A DNA stretch of 64,000 nucleotides from Scleromatobacter sp964418745 (GTDB taxonomy: Bacteria > Pseudomonadota > Gammaproteobacteria > Burkholderiales > Burkholderiaceae_C). This document shows positions 26,726 through 35,328 of this stretch, piece by piece. The stretch spans positions 1 to 64,000 of the forward strand of contig CAYQMX010000030.1 of the NCBI GenBank assembly GCA_964418745.1, written 5' to 3'. How positions within the stretch are numbered: position 1 is the first letter of the stretch; each line of letters opens with the position of its first letter. A program made the position numbers and the translations under genes. The notes under the pieces were generated by a model. It saw nothing but the letters and a program-made list of their open reading frames with translations, made no database searches and had not been told where the DNA came from.

Positions 26726-27499
26726 ATGCGCTTCGACGTCATCACGCTGTTCCCCGACCTGTTCGCGCCGTTCCTGACGCAGGGCATCACGCGCCGCGCC
26801 TACGAATCGGGCCAGGTCGACGTCCGCCTGTGGCCGCTGCGCGACCACGCCGAGGGCACGTATCGCCGCGTCGACGACCGGCCGTTCGGCGGCGGCCCCG
26901 GCATGGTGATGCTGGCCGAGCCGCTCGAGCGCGCACTCGGCGCGGTCGCGACCGCGCGGGCGGATGCGGGCGTGCCCGCCGGCCCGGTCGTCCTGTTCAC
27001 GCCCACCGGCCGCCGCATCGACCAGGCGCTGGTGCGCGAATGGGCCGCCGGCCCCGGCGCCACGCTGCTGTGCGGCCGCTACGAGGGGCTGGACCAGCGC
27101 GTGATCGACCGCCACGTGGACCTCGAGCTGAGCCTGGGCGACTTCGTGCTGTCGGGGGGCGAACTGCCGGCCCTGACGCTGCTGGACGCCATCGCGCGCC
27201 TGATGCCCGGCGTGCTGGGCGACGAGCAGTCGCACCTGCAGGACAGCTTCGAGCAGGGCCTGCTGGACTGCCCGCACTTCAGCCGGCCCGAGATGCTGGC
27301 CACGCCCGCCGGCGAGGTGCCGGTGCCCGCGGTGCTGCTGTCGGGCAACCACAAGGAGATCGCCCGCTGGCGCCGCGAGCAGTCGCTCGCGTTGACGGCG
27401 CGGCGGCGGCCCGACCTGATCGTGGCCGCCCGGGCCGCGGGGCAGCTCTCCGAGGCGGACGAGAAGTTTCTGGCCAATCTGGATTCCGCCACGCTATAA
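26726..27499 (+). CDS. trmD: tRNA (guanine-37 N1)-methyltransferase TrmD
   Basis: 257-residue SPOUT methyltransferase. It starts MRFDVITLFPDLFAPFLTQG and contains the AdoMet-binding knot region (LLCGRYEGLDQRV and LSGGELPALTLLDAIARLMPG). It makes m1G37 in tRNAs reading CNN codons, preventing +1 frameshifting. Fixed place between rimM and rplS. The stop codon lies within a TATAAT (27495-27500) that could serve rplS, but no -35 partner was found. Confidence 0.98.
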   Translation: MRFDVITLFPDLFAPFLTQGITRRAYESGQVDVRLWPLRDHAEGTYRRVDDRPFGGGPGMVMLAEPLERALGAVATARADAGVPAGPVVLFTPTGRRIDQALVREWAAGPGATLLCGRYEGLDQRVIDRHVDLELSLGDFVLSGGELPALTLLDAIARLMPGVLGDEQSHLQDSFEQGLLDCPHFSRPEMLATPAGEVPVPAVLLSGNHKEIARWRREQSLALTARRRPDLIVAARAAGQLSEADEKFLANLDSATL

Positions 27500-27640
27500 T
27501 CGCAGGCTCACCGTTCCTCTGTCGGGCAGAAGTAGCCGTCGGGAGCGCCGGAAGTCGCGGCCTCTCCTCACCTGGATGGACTCCAGTGCTGCGTTCCAAG
27601 CAATAGTGCGCCGCCAAGAACGGGTTTGACAAGGTATCCC

Positions 27641-27994
27641 ATGGATCTCATCGCTACCCTCGAGCAGGAAGAAATTTCCCGCCTCGGCAAGACCATTCCC
27701 GTGTTCGCTCCCGGCGACACCGTGATCGTCAACGTCAACGTCGTCGAAGGCACGCGCAAGCGCGTCCAGGCGTACGAAGGCGTCGTGATCGCCCGTCGCA
27801 ACCGGGGCCTGAACTCCAACTTCATCGTCCGCAAGATCTCCAGCGGCGAAGGCGTGGAACGCACGTTCCAGCTGTACAGCCCGCTGATCGCGTCGATCGA
27901 AGTCAAGCGCCGCGGCGACGTCCGCCGTGCGAAGCTGTACTACCTGCGCGAGCGCTCGGGCAAGTCGGCGCGCATCAAGGAAAAGCTGGCCTGA
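27641..27994 (+). CDS. rplS: 50S ribosomal protein L19
   Basis: 117-residue ribosomal protein located at the 30S-50S interface. The ATG at 27641 gives MDLIATLEQEEISRLGKTIPVF, and conserved blocks GDTVIVNVNVVEGTRKRVQAYEGVVIARRNRGLNSNFIVRKIS and LYYLRERSGKSARIKEKL follow. An in-frame TTG at 27626 was rejected as start because the family begins with MDLI or MNLI. A 140-bp spacer separates it from trmD, and a terminator closes the operon 35 bases after the stop. Confidence 0.98.
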   Translation: MDLIATLEQEEISRLGKTIPVFAPGDTVIVNVNVVEGTRKRVQAYEGVVIARRNRGLNSNFIVRKISSGEGVERTFQLYSPLIASIEVKRRGDVRRAKLYYLRERSGKSARIKEKLA

Positions 27995-28028
27995 GTTCGC
28001 GACGTCCTCACGGACGCGTCGCAAGGTC

Positions 28029-28056
28029 ACGAAGCCCGGCCCCCGCCGGGCTTCGT
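28029..28056 (+). terminator. Rho-independent terminator of the rpsP-rplS operon
   Basis: Eleven-bp perfect stem (ACGAAGCCCGG, 28029-28039, with 28046-28056), six-base loop, followed by CGTTT. The upstream strand is not A-rich, so it is mainly directed to the plus strand. Confidence 0.8.
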
Positions 28057-28174
28057 CGTTTCCGGCCCTCGCGCACCGAACCGCGCTTTCGTGGGGGTGA
28101 TGGCGACGGCGCGTGCAACCGTCACGCCCTGGTCCGACAATCGTCGTTTCGCCACCCGAAGCATCGCCGCCTGA

Positions 28175-28939
28175 ATGTCCTCCTCCGACGTCCCGTCCGC
28201 CCCGCCCGCCGCGCCGCGCGGGTTGATCCGCGAGCCGCGCATCGCCCCGGTCGTCGGCATCGACTCCCACCTGCCCGCGATCGCCGCCGATCGCCTGACC
28301 CCCGAGGCCTTGCGCGCACGCTTCGCGCCCACGTTGCGCGCGCTCGCGCATGCGCCCGACCCCGACGTCGGCCCGGCCGCCTGGCGCCCCGAGTTCACCG
28401 GCGACGGCCAGCGCCTGTCGGAGCGTCCCCTGCGGCGTGCCGCGGTGCTGGTGCCGCTGGTGCGCCGGCCCACGGGCCTGGCCGTGCTGCTGACCCGCCG
28501 CACCGACCACCTCAACGACCATGCCGGCCAGGTGAGCTTCCCGGGCGGGCGCACCGATCCGGAAGACGTCGACGCCGTGGCCACCGCGTTGCGCGAGGCG
28601 CGCGAGGAGGTGGGGCTGGTGGCCGACGAGATCGAGGTGATCGGCGTGCTGCCCACCTACACCACGGTGACGGCCTACGAGGTCACGCCGGTGGTGGGGC
28701 TGCTGGCGCCGCCGCGCGCGCTGGCGCTCGATCCGTACGAGGTCGCGGAGGTGTTCGAGGTGCCGCTCGCCTTCCTGATGGATCCGGCCAACCATCGCCG
28801 CCACGCGGTGGAGTTCCAGGGCCTCGCGCGCCATTTCCTGTCCATGCCCTGGGGCGCCGACGCCGGTGGCGAGCCGTACTTCGTCTGGGGCGCCACGGCC
28901 GCGATGCTGCGCAACCTCTACGGCTTCCTGGCGCACTGA
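28175..28939 (+). CDS. Nudix hydrolase, coenzyme A pyrophosphatase-like
   Basis: 254-residue Nudix enzyme. The Nudix box GGRTDPEDVDAVATALREAREEVGL fits GX5EX7REUXEEXGU, with the UPF0035-type preceding motif LLTRRTDHLNDHAGQVSFPGG that marks the CoA/short-chain acyl-CoA pyrophosphatase subgroup (NudL, YeaB). A roughly 90-residue Pro/Ala-rich N-terminal region precedes the domain. The predicted reaction is cleavage of CoA to 4'-phosphopantetheine and adenosine 3',5'-bisphosphate. It stands alone after the rplS terminator; no good Shine-Dalgarno sequence was seen. Confidence 0.92.
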   Translation: MSSSDVPSAPPAAPRGLIREPRIAPVVGIDSHLPAIAADRLTPEALRARFAPTLRALAHAPDPDVGPAAWRPEFTGDGQRLSERPLRRAAVLVPLVRRPTGLAVLLTRRTDHLNDHAGQVSFPGGRTDPEDVDAVATALREAREEVGLVADEIEVIGVLPTYTTVTAYEVTPVVGLLAPPRALALDPYEVAEVFEVPLAFLMDPANHRRHAVEFQGLARHFLSMPWGADAGGEPYFVWGATAAMLRNLYGFLAH

Positions 28940-28991
28940 GCCACCGGGTCCGCGGCCCGGGCGCGCTGGCGGGCTGCCGTTGCGCTGCGGC

Positions 28992-28997
28992 TATCAT
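28992..28997 (+). promoter_or_regulatory. -10 box of the CobD-like gene, predicted leaderless
   Basis: TATCAT ends eight bases before the ATG at 29006, with no Shine-Dalgarno sequence between. Confidence 0.4.
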
Positions 28998-29005
28998 TGC
29001 CCTCA

Positions 29006-30010
29006 ATGAGTTTCGTCGCCGTCCTTCTCGCCTTGCTGCTCGAGCAGATCAAGCCGCTGCCGCGCAATAACGTCGTGCACTATTCGCTGGCCTCGTGGGT
29101 GGGCTGGACGGGCCGCAACTTCGATGCCGGCAAGCCGCAGCACGCCAGGATCGTGTGGGTGGTCACCGTCATCGCGCCGGCGCTCGCCGCCGCGCTCGTC
29201 TACATCGCGATCGCCCACTACAACGCGATCGCCGCGCTGCTGTTCGACGTCGCGATCCTGTACCTCACGCTGGGCTTTCGCCAGTTCAGCCACTACTTCA
29301 CCGACATCCGTACCGCGCTCGAGAGCGGCGACGAGGCCGAGGCGCGCCGCCTGCTGGCCGAATGGCGCCACCTCGACGCCTCGGAGCTGCCGCGCACCGA
29401 GTTGCTGCGCCACATGATCGAGCACTCGCTGCTGGCCGCGCACCGCCATGTGTTCGGCGTGTTCTTCAGCTTCGTCGTGTTCTCCACGCTGGGCCTGGGC
29501 CCGGCCGGCGCGGTGCTGTACCGGATGGCGGAGTTCGCCTCGCGCTACTGGGCGTTCCGCAGCAAGTCGCTGGACACGCCGATCAACGAGAACCTGATGG
29601 CGCTGTCGCAGCGCCTGTTCAGCCTGATCGACCACGTGCCCGCGCGGCTGACCGCGTTCGGCTTCGCCGTGGTCGGCAACTTCCAGGACGCGATCGACGG
29701 CTGGAAGCGCGACGCCGGGCTGTGGAAGCACGCCAACGAAGGCATCATCCTGGCCGCCGCGGCGGGCGCCGTCGGCGTGCAGCTGGGCGGCGGCGCGGCC
29801 CCGGGCGTCACGCCCGATCGCTCGAAGACCTTCAACAGCGGCGAGGGCGGCGACGCCGCCGAGTCGGCCGGCAGCACCACGCATGGCATGCCGCCGCAGC
29901 TGGGCCACCTGGGCATCGTCGTGGGCCTGGTGTGGCGCTCGGTGGTGCTGTGGATGCTGCTGGTGGCGCTGCTCAAGATCGCCAACCTGACGTCGCTGGT
30001 CGTGCTCTGA
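29006..30010 (+). CDS. CobD/CbiB-like (AmpE-like) membrane protein
   Basis: 334-residue membrane protein annotated in Burkholderiales as CobD/CbiB family. It opens with FVAVLLALLLEQIKPLPRNN and has about five helices, with the conserved FRQFSHYFTDIRTALESGDEAEARRLLAEWRHLDASELPRTELLRHMIEHSLLAAHRHVFGVFF in the middle. That arrangement also fits AmpE-type regulators. No other cobalamin genes are in the window, so cobinamide synthesis is unlikely; a membrane-linked regulatory role is equally possible. It converges on rsgA with a 31-bp gap. Confidence 0.82.
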   Translation: MSFVAVLLALLLEQIKPLPRNNVVHYSLASWVGWTGRNFDAGKPQHARIVWVVTVIAPALAAALVYIAIAHYNAIAALLFDVAILYLTLGFRQFSHYFTDIRTALESGDEAEARRLLAEWRHLDASELPRTELLRHMIEHSLLAAHRHVFGVFFSFVVFSTLGLGPAGAVLYRMAEFASRYWAFRSKSLDTPINENLMALSQRLFSLIDHVPARLTAFGFAVVGNFQDAIDGWKRDAGLWKHANEGIILAAAAGAVGVQLGGGAAPGVTPDRSKTFNSGEGGDAAESAGSTTHGMPPQLGHLGIVVGLVWRSVVLWMLLVALLKIANLTSLVVL

Positions 30011-30041
30011 GCACGCCGGTGCGCGCGCCGTCCGGCGACGG

Positions 30042-30968
30042 TCAGTGCCGCGACGCGGCCCGCTCGAGCTCGTCCATCAGCTCCTCGTAGATGCGCACCC
30101 GCGACGGCGAGATGTCACCGCGCGCGATGGCCGCGCGCACGCCGCACGACGGCTCGTGGCGGTGCGTGCAGTTGGCGAACTTGCAGTCGCCCAGGTACAT
30201 GCCGTAGTCGCGCATCAGCGAGCCGAGCTCGGCCGACTGGATGTGGTGGATGCCGAACTCCTGGAAGCCGGGCGAGTCGATCAGCGCGCTGCGGCGCGCG
30301 TCGTCCAGCCAGTACCAGGTGGTGGTGGTGGTGGTGTGCTTGCCCGACTTCAGCGCCTTGGAGATCTCGCCCACCTGCGCGTCGGCGTGCGGCACCAGCA
30401 GGTTGACCAGCGTGCTCTTGCCCATGCCGCTGGGGCCCAGTACCAGCGTGGTCTTGCCGTCGAGCAGCGGTTCGAACAGCGCCTTGGTGCCGGACGGGTC
30501 GGTCTTGACGGCCACCTCCAGCACCTCGTAGCCCATCCGGCGGTACGGCGCGAGGCGCTCGCGCGCGGCGGCGGCCTCGGGCAGGTCGATCTTGTTGAGG
30601 ACGATCCTGACCGCGATGCGGCCGTCCTCGGCGGCGATGAGCGCGCGCGTGAGCTGCGACTCGCTGTAGGGCGGGTCGGTCGCCACCATGATCAGCAACA
30701 GGTCGATGTTGGCCGCGAAGTTCTTGCTGCGCCATTCGTCCTGGCGCTTGAGCAGGCTGGTGCGCGGCTCGAACGACTCGATCACCGCCTCGTCGCCGGA
30801 GACCTGCCAGCGCACCCGGTCGCCGACGATCACCTCGCTCTTCTTGCCGCGGCCGTGCGCCAGCATGCGGGTGCCGTCGGCCGTCTCGATGACCGAGTGG
30901 CGGCCATGGACACCGACCACGCGCGCCAGCGCCAGGGCCGGCGTGCCGGCATTGCCGCGGGTGCTCAA
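30042..30968 (-). CDS. rsgA: Ribosome biogenesis GTPase RsgA
   Basis: 308-residue circularly permuted GTPase that checks 30S maturation. The G motifs occur in the permuted order G4 (NKIDLP), G1 (GPSGMGKSTLVN), then the conserved Thr stretch and G3 (DSPGFQEF), with an N-terminal OB fold and a C-terminal zinc finger (CKFANCTHRHEPSC). The start is a TTG at 30968 that overlaps the TGA of the upstream M48 protease gene, which implies translational coupling; no in-frame ATG lies before the OB fold. Confidence 0.95.
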   Translation of the reverse strand: MSTRGNAGTPALALARVVGVHGRHSVIETADGTRMLAHGRGKKSEVIVGDRVRWQVSGDEAVIESFEPRTSLLKRQDEWRSKNFAANIDLLLIMVATDPPYSESQLTRALIAAEDGRIAVRIVLNKIDLPEAAAARERLAPYRRMGYEVLEVAVKTDPSGTKALFEPLLDGKTTLVLGPSGMGKSTLVNLLVPHADAQVGEISKALKSGKHTTTTTTWYWLDDARRSALIDSPGFQEFGIHHIQSAELGSLMRDYGMYLGDCKFANCTHRHEPSCGVRAAIARGDISPSRVRIYEELMDELERAASRH

Positions 30969-32257
30969 GCCACCGCTCCGGCCAGCGTCGCGTCGCTCAC
31001 GCCGAGCGCCGCGATGCGCGCCGAGGCCGGCGGATGCGAGTAGTAGAAGCGCACGTACAGCGGGTCGGGCGTCAGCGTGGAGGCGTTGTCCTCGTACAGC
31101 TTGAGCAGCGCGCGCACCAGGTCGGCGGCGCTGGCCTTGCTGCGCGCGTAGGCGTCGGCCTGGTACTCGTCGCGGCGCGACAGGCTGGCGAACAGCGGCG
31201 AGACGAAGAACATGAACGGCGGCAGGCCCATCATGAACAGCAGCAGCGCCAGCGCGTTGTTGCTGACCATGCCGTTGGGCGTGACGCCCAGGCCCATGTA
31301 GAAGCCCCACTGCGCGGCGAGCCAGCCCAGCAGCGCGAAGCCCGCCAGGCTGAACGCGAACATCAGCGCCATGCGCCGCAGGATGTGACGGTGCGCGAAA
31401 TGGCCCAGCTCGTGCGCCAGCACGGCCTCCAGCTCGTCGCCGCTGAGGCGGGCCAGCAGCGTGTCGAAGAACACCACGCGCTTGGCCGCGCCGAAGCCGG
31501 TGAAGTAGGCATTCGAATGCGAAGAGCGGCGGCTGCCGTCCATCACGAAGAAGCCCTTGGCGCGGAAGCCGCAGCGCTGCATCAGCGCCTGCACGCGCGC
31601 CACCAGCGCCGCGTCGGCGAGCGGCTCGAACTTGTTGAACAGCGGCGCGATCAGCGTCGGGTAGATCACCATCGCCAGCAGCTGGAACACGGTCAGCGCG
31701 CCCCAGGCCCAGGCCCACCACAGCGCGCCGGTGGCCTGCATGATCCACAGCACCAGCGCCAGCAGCGGGCCGCCGATGGCGATGCCCAGCAGCGTGGACT
31801 TCACGAGGTCGGCCACGTACAGCGCCGGCGTCATCTTGTTGAAGCCGAAGCGCTGCTCGAGGCGGAACGTGCTGTAGAGCTCGAACGGCAGGTCCAGCAG
31901 GGCGCCCACGAGCACGAAGGCGCCGATCAGCAGCAGCTGGTAGGCCATCGCGCCCCAGTGCGGCGCCACCAGGGCCAGCATGGCGGCGTTGAGCGCGCTC
32001 AGGCCGCCCAGCAGCGTCCAGCCGATCAGGACGGCGCTGGCGAAGGCGCTGCCGACGATGCCCAGGCGGAGCTTGGCCAGCGTGTAGTCGGCCGCCTTCT
32101 GGTGGGCCTCCAGCGGCACGATGCCGGCGTAGGCGAGGGGCACGGCGCCGCGGTGCGCGGCCACGTGACGCATCTGGCGCGTGGCCAGCCAGAATTTGAC
32201 GAGCAGCGAGGCCAGGATGGCCGCCGCGAACGCCAGGGACAGGACGACAGGATTCAT
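30965..32257 (-). CDS. M48-family membrane metalloprotease (Ste24/CAAX protease-like)
   Basis: 430-residue polytopic protease. The zinc motif HELGHFAH (HExxH) is followed by the third ligand in the SRRDEYQADAYA block. N-terminal helices and the segment LPFELYSTFRLEQRFGFNKMT match the Ste24/CAAX prenyl protease 1 branch rather than HtpX. Bacterial members are thought to degrade misfolded membrane proteins, since prenylated CAAX substrates are absent. The ATG at 32257 is the only start before the first helix. Coupled to rsgA by overlap at the 3' end. Confidence 0.93.
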   Translation of the reverse strand: MNPVVLSLAFAAAILASLLVKFWLATRQMRHVAAHRGAVPLAYAGIVPLEAHQKAADYTLAKLRLGIVGSAFASAVLIGWTLLGGLSALNAAMLALVAPHWGAMAYQLLLIGAFVLVGALLDLPFELYSTFRLEQRFGFNKMTPALYVADLVKSTLLGIAIGGPLLALVLWIMQATGALWWAWAWGALTVFQLLAMVIYPTLIAPLFNKFEPLADAALVARVQALMQRCGFRAKGFFVMDGSRRSSHSNAYFTGFGAAKRVVFFDTLLARLSGDELEAVLAHELGHFAHRHILRRMALMFAFSLAGFALLGWLAAQWGFYMGLGVTPNGMVSNNALALLLFMMGLPPFMFFVSPLFASLSRRDEYQADAYARSKASAADLVRALLKLYEDNASTLTPDPLYVRFYYSHPPASARIAALGVSDATLAGAVA

Positions 32258-32463
32258 GGGCTCAAGTGTAGAGGTTCGGGCGCCGGGGCCGCGCCGCGCC
32301 CACCGGCCGCGACCCCGCGCGGTCATGGCGCCCTCGCGGCGCGGCCAGGCGATCCCGGTTGACAGCCTGTTACGGCGCGTCGCGCCGACCGTCGGGCACC
32401 GCGGGCGGCAATGGCGGCTACCATTCCTCCCGGCAGGGACGAGAACGCGATGGAGAAGCGCAG

Positions 32464-33858
32464 TTGAGCAATCAGGACAACGAAGGCAAGGGGTCGGCGG
32501 GTTCGGGGGGCGACGGTACGCCGCCGAGCCCGGCCCAGCAGGTGGCCCAGATGCGCGCGCACCTGCGCAACACCGAGGCCATGGCCGCCGAACAACAGGC
32601 GCTGCGCGCGCGCATGGCGCAGGAGCTCGCGCGGGTGACCGCCGAGCGCGACCGCCTGCGCAGCGCCGTGGCGGCGGCCGCGCCGGGCGCCGCGGTGCCC
32701 CCGGGGCCGGCGGGGGGCACGCCGGCCACGGGCATCCGTTTCGGCGCATCGCCCGCCGGGACGGCGCCGCGAAGCGGCCCCTGGCGTGCGCTGGCCACGC
32801 TGGGCGGCATCGCGGCCGTCGTCGCGTTGCTGGCCTGGATCGCCGGCACCTTGCCCGGCGAGGCCGAGCAGGCGGCCGCGTCGGGCGCCGCGTCCGCGGC
32901 ATCTGCGGCGCCGTCTTCCGCGCCGTCGGAACCGGCGACCGCGGCGGCGCAGCGGATGGCCGCGGCCTCGGCCGCGCGCGCTGCGTTCCCGCTACCGCCG
33001 GGCGTGGTGGCGCTGGCGCCGCGCACGCCCGATGCGCCGCCGACCGCGGCGCCCGCCCCGGCGGCTGCCGCGGTGCCGCCCGGCATGGTGGCCCGCCTGC
33101 GGTCGGCATTCGCCGGCGAGGGCATCGCCTCGCCGGTCGACATCGACGCGGCGACCGGGCGCGTCAGCGTCGCCGATCCGCAGGCCGACAACGCACTGCG
33201 CGACCGCACCGACGTGGTCATCCGCGCGGTCTACGCCGGCGCCAGCCTGCCCGAGCCGCAGATCGAGCACCGCTGGCTGTCGCCGATGCGTGGCAGCCAC
33301 GTGGCCGCCGTGGCGCCGGCCGTCCCCGCCGCACCCGCCGCCCCGGTCGCACCCCCGACGCGTCCGGTGCCGCCCGCCCCGGCCGTGACGGCGACGCCCG
33401 TGCCGCCGGTGGCGCGTGCCGTGCCCGCCCCGCCGGTCGTGCAGGCGACGCCCGCTGCCGCGGCGGTGTCCGTGGCCCGTGGCGCGACCGCCGTGGCCGT
33501 CGCGCCCGCCGCGCATCCCGTCGCGGTCGCACCGGTCGCGTCCGGGCCGGCACCCGTCCTGTCGGCGGCGGCCGCGTACGCGGCACGGCATGCGCCGACG
33601 CCGCCAGTGCCGCCGCACGCCGTCGCGCCGACGGCCAGGCCGGCCACCGTGGCCGATGCCGAGGACCTGCGGCCCGTGCTGCCCGCCGGCCGCGTGACGG
33701 CCTTCTGCAAGGCCGAGCTCGCCGCCCGGCCGCCGGCGCATCGTGCACCGGCGATGCTGGCCTGCATGAAGCGAAGTTGCTGCAGCACGGGCAACCGACA
33801 GACGGAGGAGTGCCACGCCTTCGACAAGGCCTATCCGTTCACCTGCAGCGCGGGCTGA
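32464..33858 (+). CDS. Ala/Pro-rich single-pass membrane protein with a Cys-rich C-terminal domain
   Basis: 464 residues, function unknown. The start is a TTG at 32464 preceded by GGAGAAG. The N-terminal cytosolic part holds a coiled-coil-like stretch (AQQVAQMRAHLRNTEAMAAEQQALRARMAQELARV), then one membrane helix (LATLGGIAAVVALLAWIAG). Outside is a small folded region (ARLRSAFAGEGIASPVDIDAATGRVSVADPQAD, resembling part of a BON or OmpA-like element), about 170 residues of Ala/Pro/Val low complexity, and a compact C-terminal domain with six cysteines (FCKAELA to FTCSAG). The cysteine spacing suggests a disulfide-stabilised periplasmic knob at the end of a long flexible stalk. Confidence 0.75.
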   Translation: MSNQDNEGKGSAGSGGDGTPPSPAQQVAQMRAHLRNTEAMAAEQQALRARMAQELARVTAERDRLRSAVAAAAPGAAVPPGPAGGTPATGIRFGASPAGTAPRSGPWRALATLGGIAAVVALLAWIAGTLPGEAEQAAASGAASAASAAPSSAPSEPATAAAQRMAAASAARAAFPLPPGVVALAPRTPDAPPTAAPAPAAAAVPPGMVARLRSAFAGEGIASPVDIDAATGRVSVADPQADNALRDRTDVVIRAVYAGASLPEPQIEHRWLSPMRGSHVAAVAPAVPAAPAAPVAPPTRPVPPAPAVTATPVPPVARAVPAPPVVQATPAAAAVSVARGATAVAVAPAAHPVAVAPVASGPAPVLSAAAAYAARHAPTPPVPPHAVAPTARPATVADAEDLRPVLPAGRVTAFCKAELAARPPAHRAPAMLACMKRSCCSTGNRQTEECHAFDKAYPFTCSAG

Positions 33859-33945
33859 GGCTTGGACCGCGGTTTGCCACGAGTGACGACGGCGGGGTTG
33901 CATCGCGCAGCCCCATTCCTCGTCCCCAGTGCAAAGGAGTCCGCC

Positions 33946-34305
33946 ATGGACACGCTCAACCAGACCCTCAGCCACGACGTCATCACGTCCGATCGCGTCG
34001 AAGGCACGGCCGTCTACAACGACGGCGGCGACAAGCTCGGCTCGATCGACTACCTCGTCATCGACAAGCGCTCCGGCACGGTGCGCTACGCCGCGCTCGA
34101 ATTCGGCGGCTTCCTGGGCATGGGCGCCGATCGCTACCCCGTGCCGTGGAGCCTGCTCGAGTACGACACCGGCCGTGGCGGCTACGTGGTGCCGATCGAC
34201 AAGAACACGCTCGACGCCGCGCCGCGCTACGAGCAGGACCGCCGGCCCGACTACGACGACGAGTACGGCCGCACCGTCTACGACTACTACGGCGTGGGCT
34301 GGTAA
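33946..34305 (+). CDS. PRC-barrel domain protein
   Basis: 119-residue protein with a single PRC-barrel: SDRVEGTAVYNDGGDKLGSIDYLVIDKRSGTVRYAALEFGGFLGMG, then a Tyr/Asp-rich C-terminal tail (RPDYDDEYGRTVYDYYGVGW). A strong AAGGAG lies eight bases before the ATG at 33946. Stand-alone PRC-barrel proteins are common in soil proteobacteria, often stress-induced, with no defined biochemical role. It lies between an Ala/Pro-rich membrane protein and two small secreted proteins on the other strand. Confidence 0.9.
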   Translation: MDTLNQTLSHDVITSDRVEGTAVYNDGGDKLGSIDYLVIDKRSGTVRYAALEFGGFLGMGADRYPVPWSLLEYDTGRGGYVVPIDKNTLDAAPRYEQDRRPDYDDEYGRTVYDYYGVGW

Positions 34306-34321
34306 GGGCGCGCCGGCGCAA

Positions 34322-34762
34322 TCAGCGCGCCGCGTCGTCGGTGATCGTCGCCATGCGCCGGTCGCCGCCCGCCTCGACGAAGCGCACGACGAAGCGCACG
34401 GCATGCGCCTCGTCGTCGCCGCCGTCGCACGACAGCCGGTGCACCGCGTGGCGGATCTGGTGGAAGGTGCGCGCGGCGGTGGTGGCGGGCGCCACGGCAT
34501 AGACGTGGTGGCGCTGCACCTGGAAGCTGACGGCCACCGCCGACGGCTTGTCGGCGTCGTCCCAGGCCGCCGCCAGCGCGTCGGCGAGTTCGCCGTCGGC
34601 GGCGCCCGGGCAGGCCTGGCGCAGCGGCAGCTGGCCGATCACCTTGACCTCGGCGAGGCCGGGCTGCGGCGGAGCCGCCTGGGCGCCGTGCACGGCCGCG
34701 AGGAGCGCGCAGGCGCCGGCCAGGGCCTTCCATGTCGAGGTGAGGGCGAGGTTCTGGTTCAT
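34322..34762 (-). CDS. Secreted protein of unknown function, paralogous leader with its upstream neighbour
   Basis: 146 residues with a Sec signal peptide (WKALAGACALLAAVHGAQA, cleavage after AQA). The mature part has two cysteines and segments VKVIGQLPLRQACPGAADGELADALAAAW and RHAVHRLSCDGGDDEAHAVRFVVRF. AAGGAG lies six bases before the ATG. No family recognised. Its leader is strikingly similar to that of the 80-residue gene upstream on the same strand, suggesting duplication of at least the signal-peptide exon-like segment. Confidence 0.75.
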   Translation of the reverse strand: MNQNLALTSTWKALAGACALLAAVHGAQAAPPQPGLAEVKVIGQLPLRQACPGAADGELADALAAAWDDADKPSAVAVSFQVQRHHVYAVAPATTAARTFHQIRHAVHRLSCDGGDDEAHAVRFVVRFVEAGGDRRMATITDDAAR

Positions 34763-34879
34763 GGGAACTCCTTGCAGTCGGTGGGAAGGGGCCGGACATG
34801 CCGTCCCGGCCGTGGGCAGGCGTCCCGCCAGCGCGCGAGCGACCCGCGGGATGCGATGGATCGATCCGGCGCCGTGCGC

Positions 34880-35122
34880 TCAGGTCCAGTCGTCGTCGTC
34901 GTCGAACACGTCGACGACTGCCGCGTCGTCCGGCTCGTCGTCGATGTCGACATCGACGTCGGGACAGTCGTGGCCGCCCGACAGTGCGTCGGCGACGTAC
35001 ACGTGCACGACGCCGCGGTCGTGCGGGAACACGGTGGCGCGTGCCCCATGCACGACGGCGAACATCGCGAGCACGACGGCAAGGGCCTTCCACGGGTGGC
35101 GGGGGCTGGCGGACGGGGTCAT
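34880..35122 (-). CDS. Small secreted Asp-rich protein
   Basis: 80 residues, of which the first 30 are a signal peptide (WKALAVVLAMFAVVHGARA). The mature protein is short and very acidic, ending in a run of aspartates (DVDVDIDDEPDD, DVFDDDDDW), with a single Cys. An AGGAGA Shine-Dalgarno sequence supports translation. The acidic tail could bind cations such as calcium, but this is a guess. The next gene on the same strand starts about 120 bases downstream and shares the WKALA...AVVHGA leader. Confidence 0.65.
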   Translation of the reverse strand: MTPSASPRHPWKALAVVLAMFAVVHGARATVFPHDRGVVHVYVADALSGGHDCPDVDVDIDDEPDDAAVVDVFDDDDDWT

Positions 35123-35328
35123 GGGATCTCCTGGCGCGGGGCCTTCTCGAGGCGATGCGCCACGATAGGTCGCCGGGCCACCCGCCCTCCAGCGCCGCGC
35201 GACGGATGCGCCGATCGCTGCGACGAAATGAATCTGGGCGCGACGGGCCGGGTGCGCGGGCTGCGCGAGAATGAGGCATCCGCGCCGCCGTCGAGCGCCG
35301 CCCTCCAACCCCACCGCCGGGAACCCCG

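Noticed and set aside
27495..27500. TATAAT at the end of trmD as a promoter for rplS
   Set aside because: No -35 hexamer at any usable spacing and it coincides with the stop codon; not listed as a feature.
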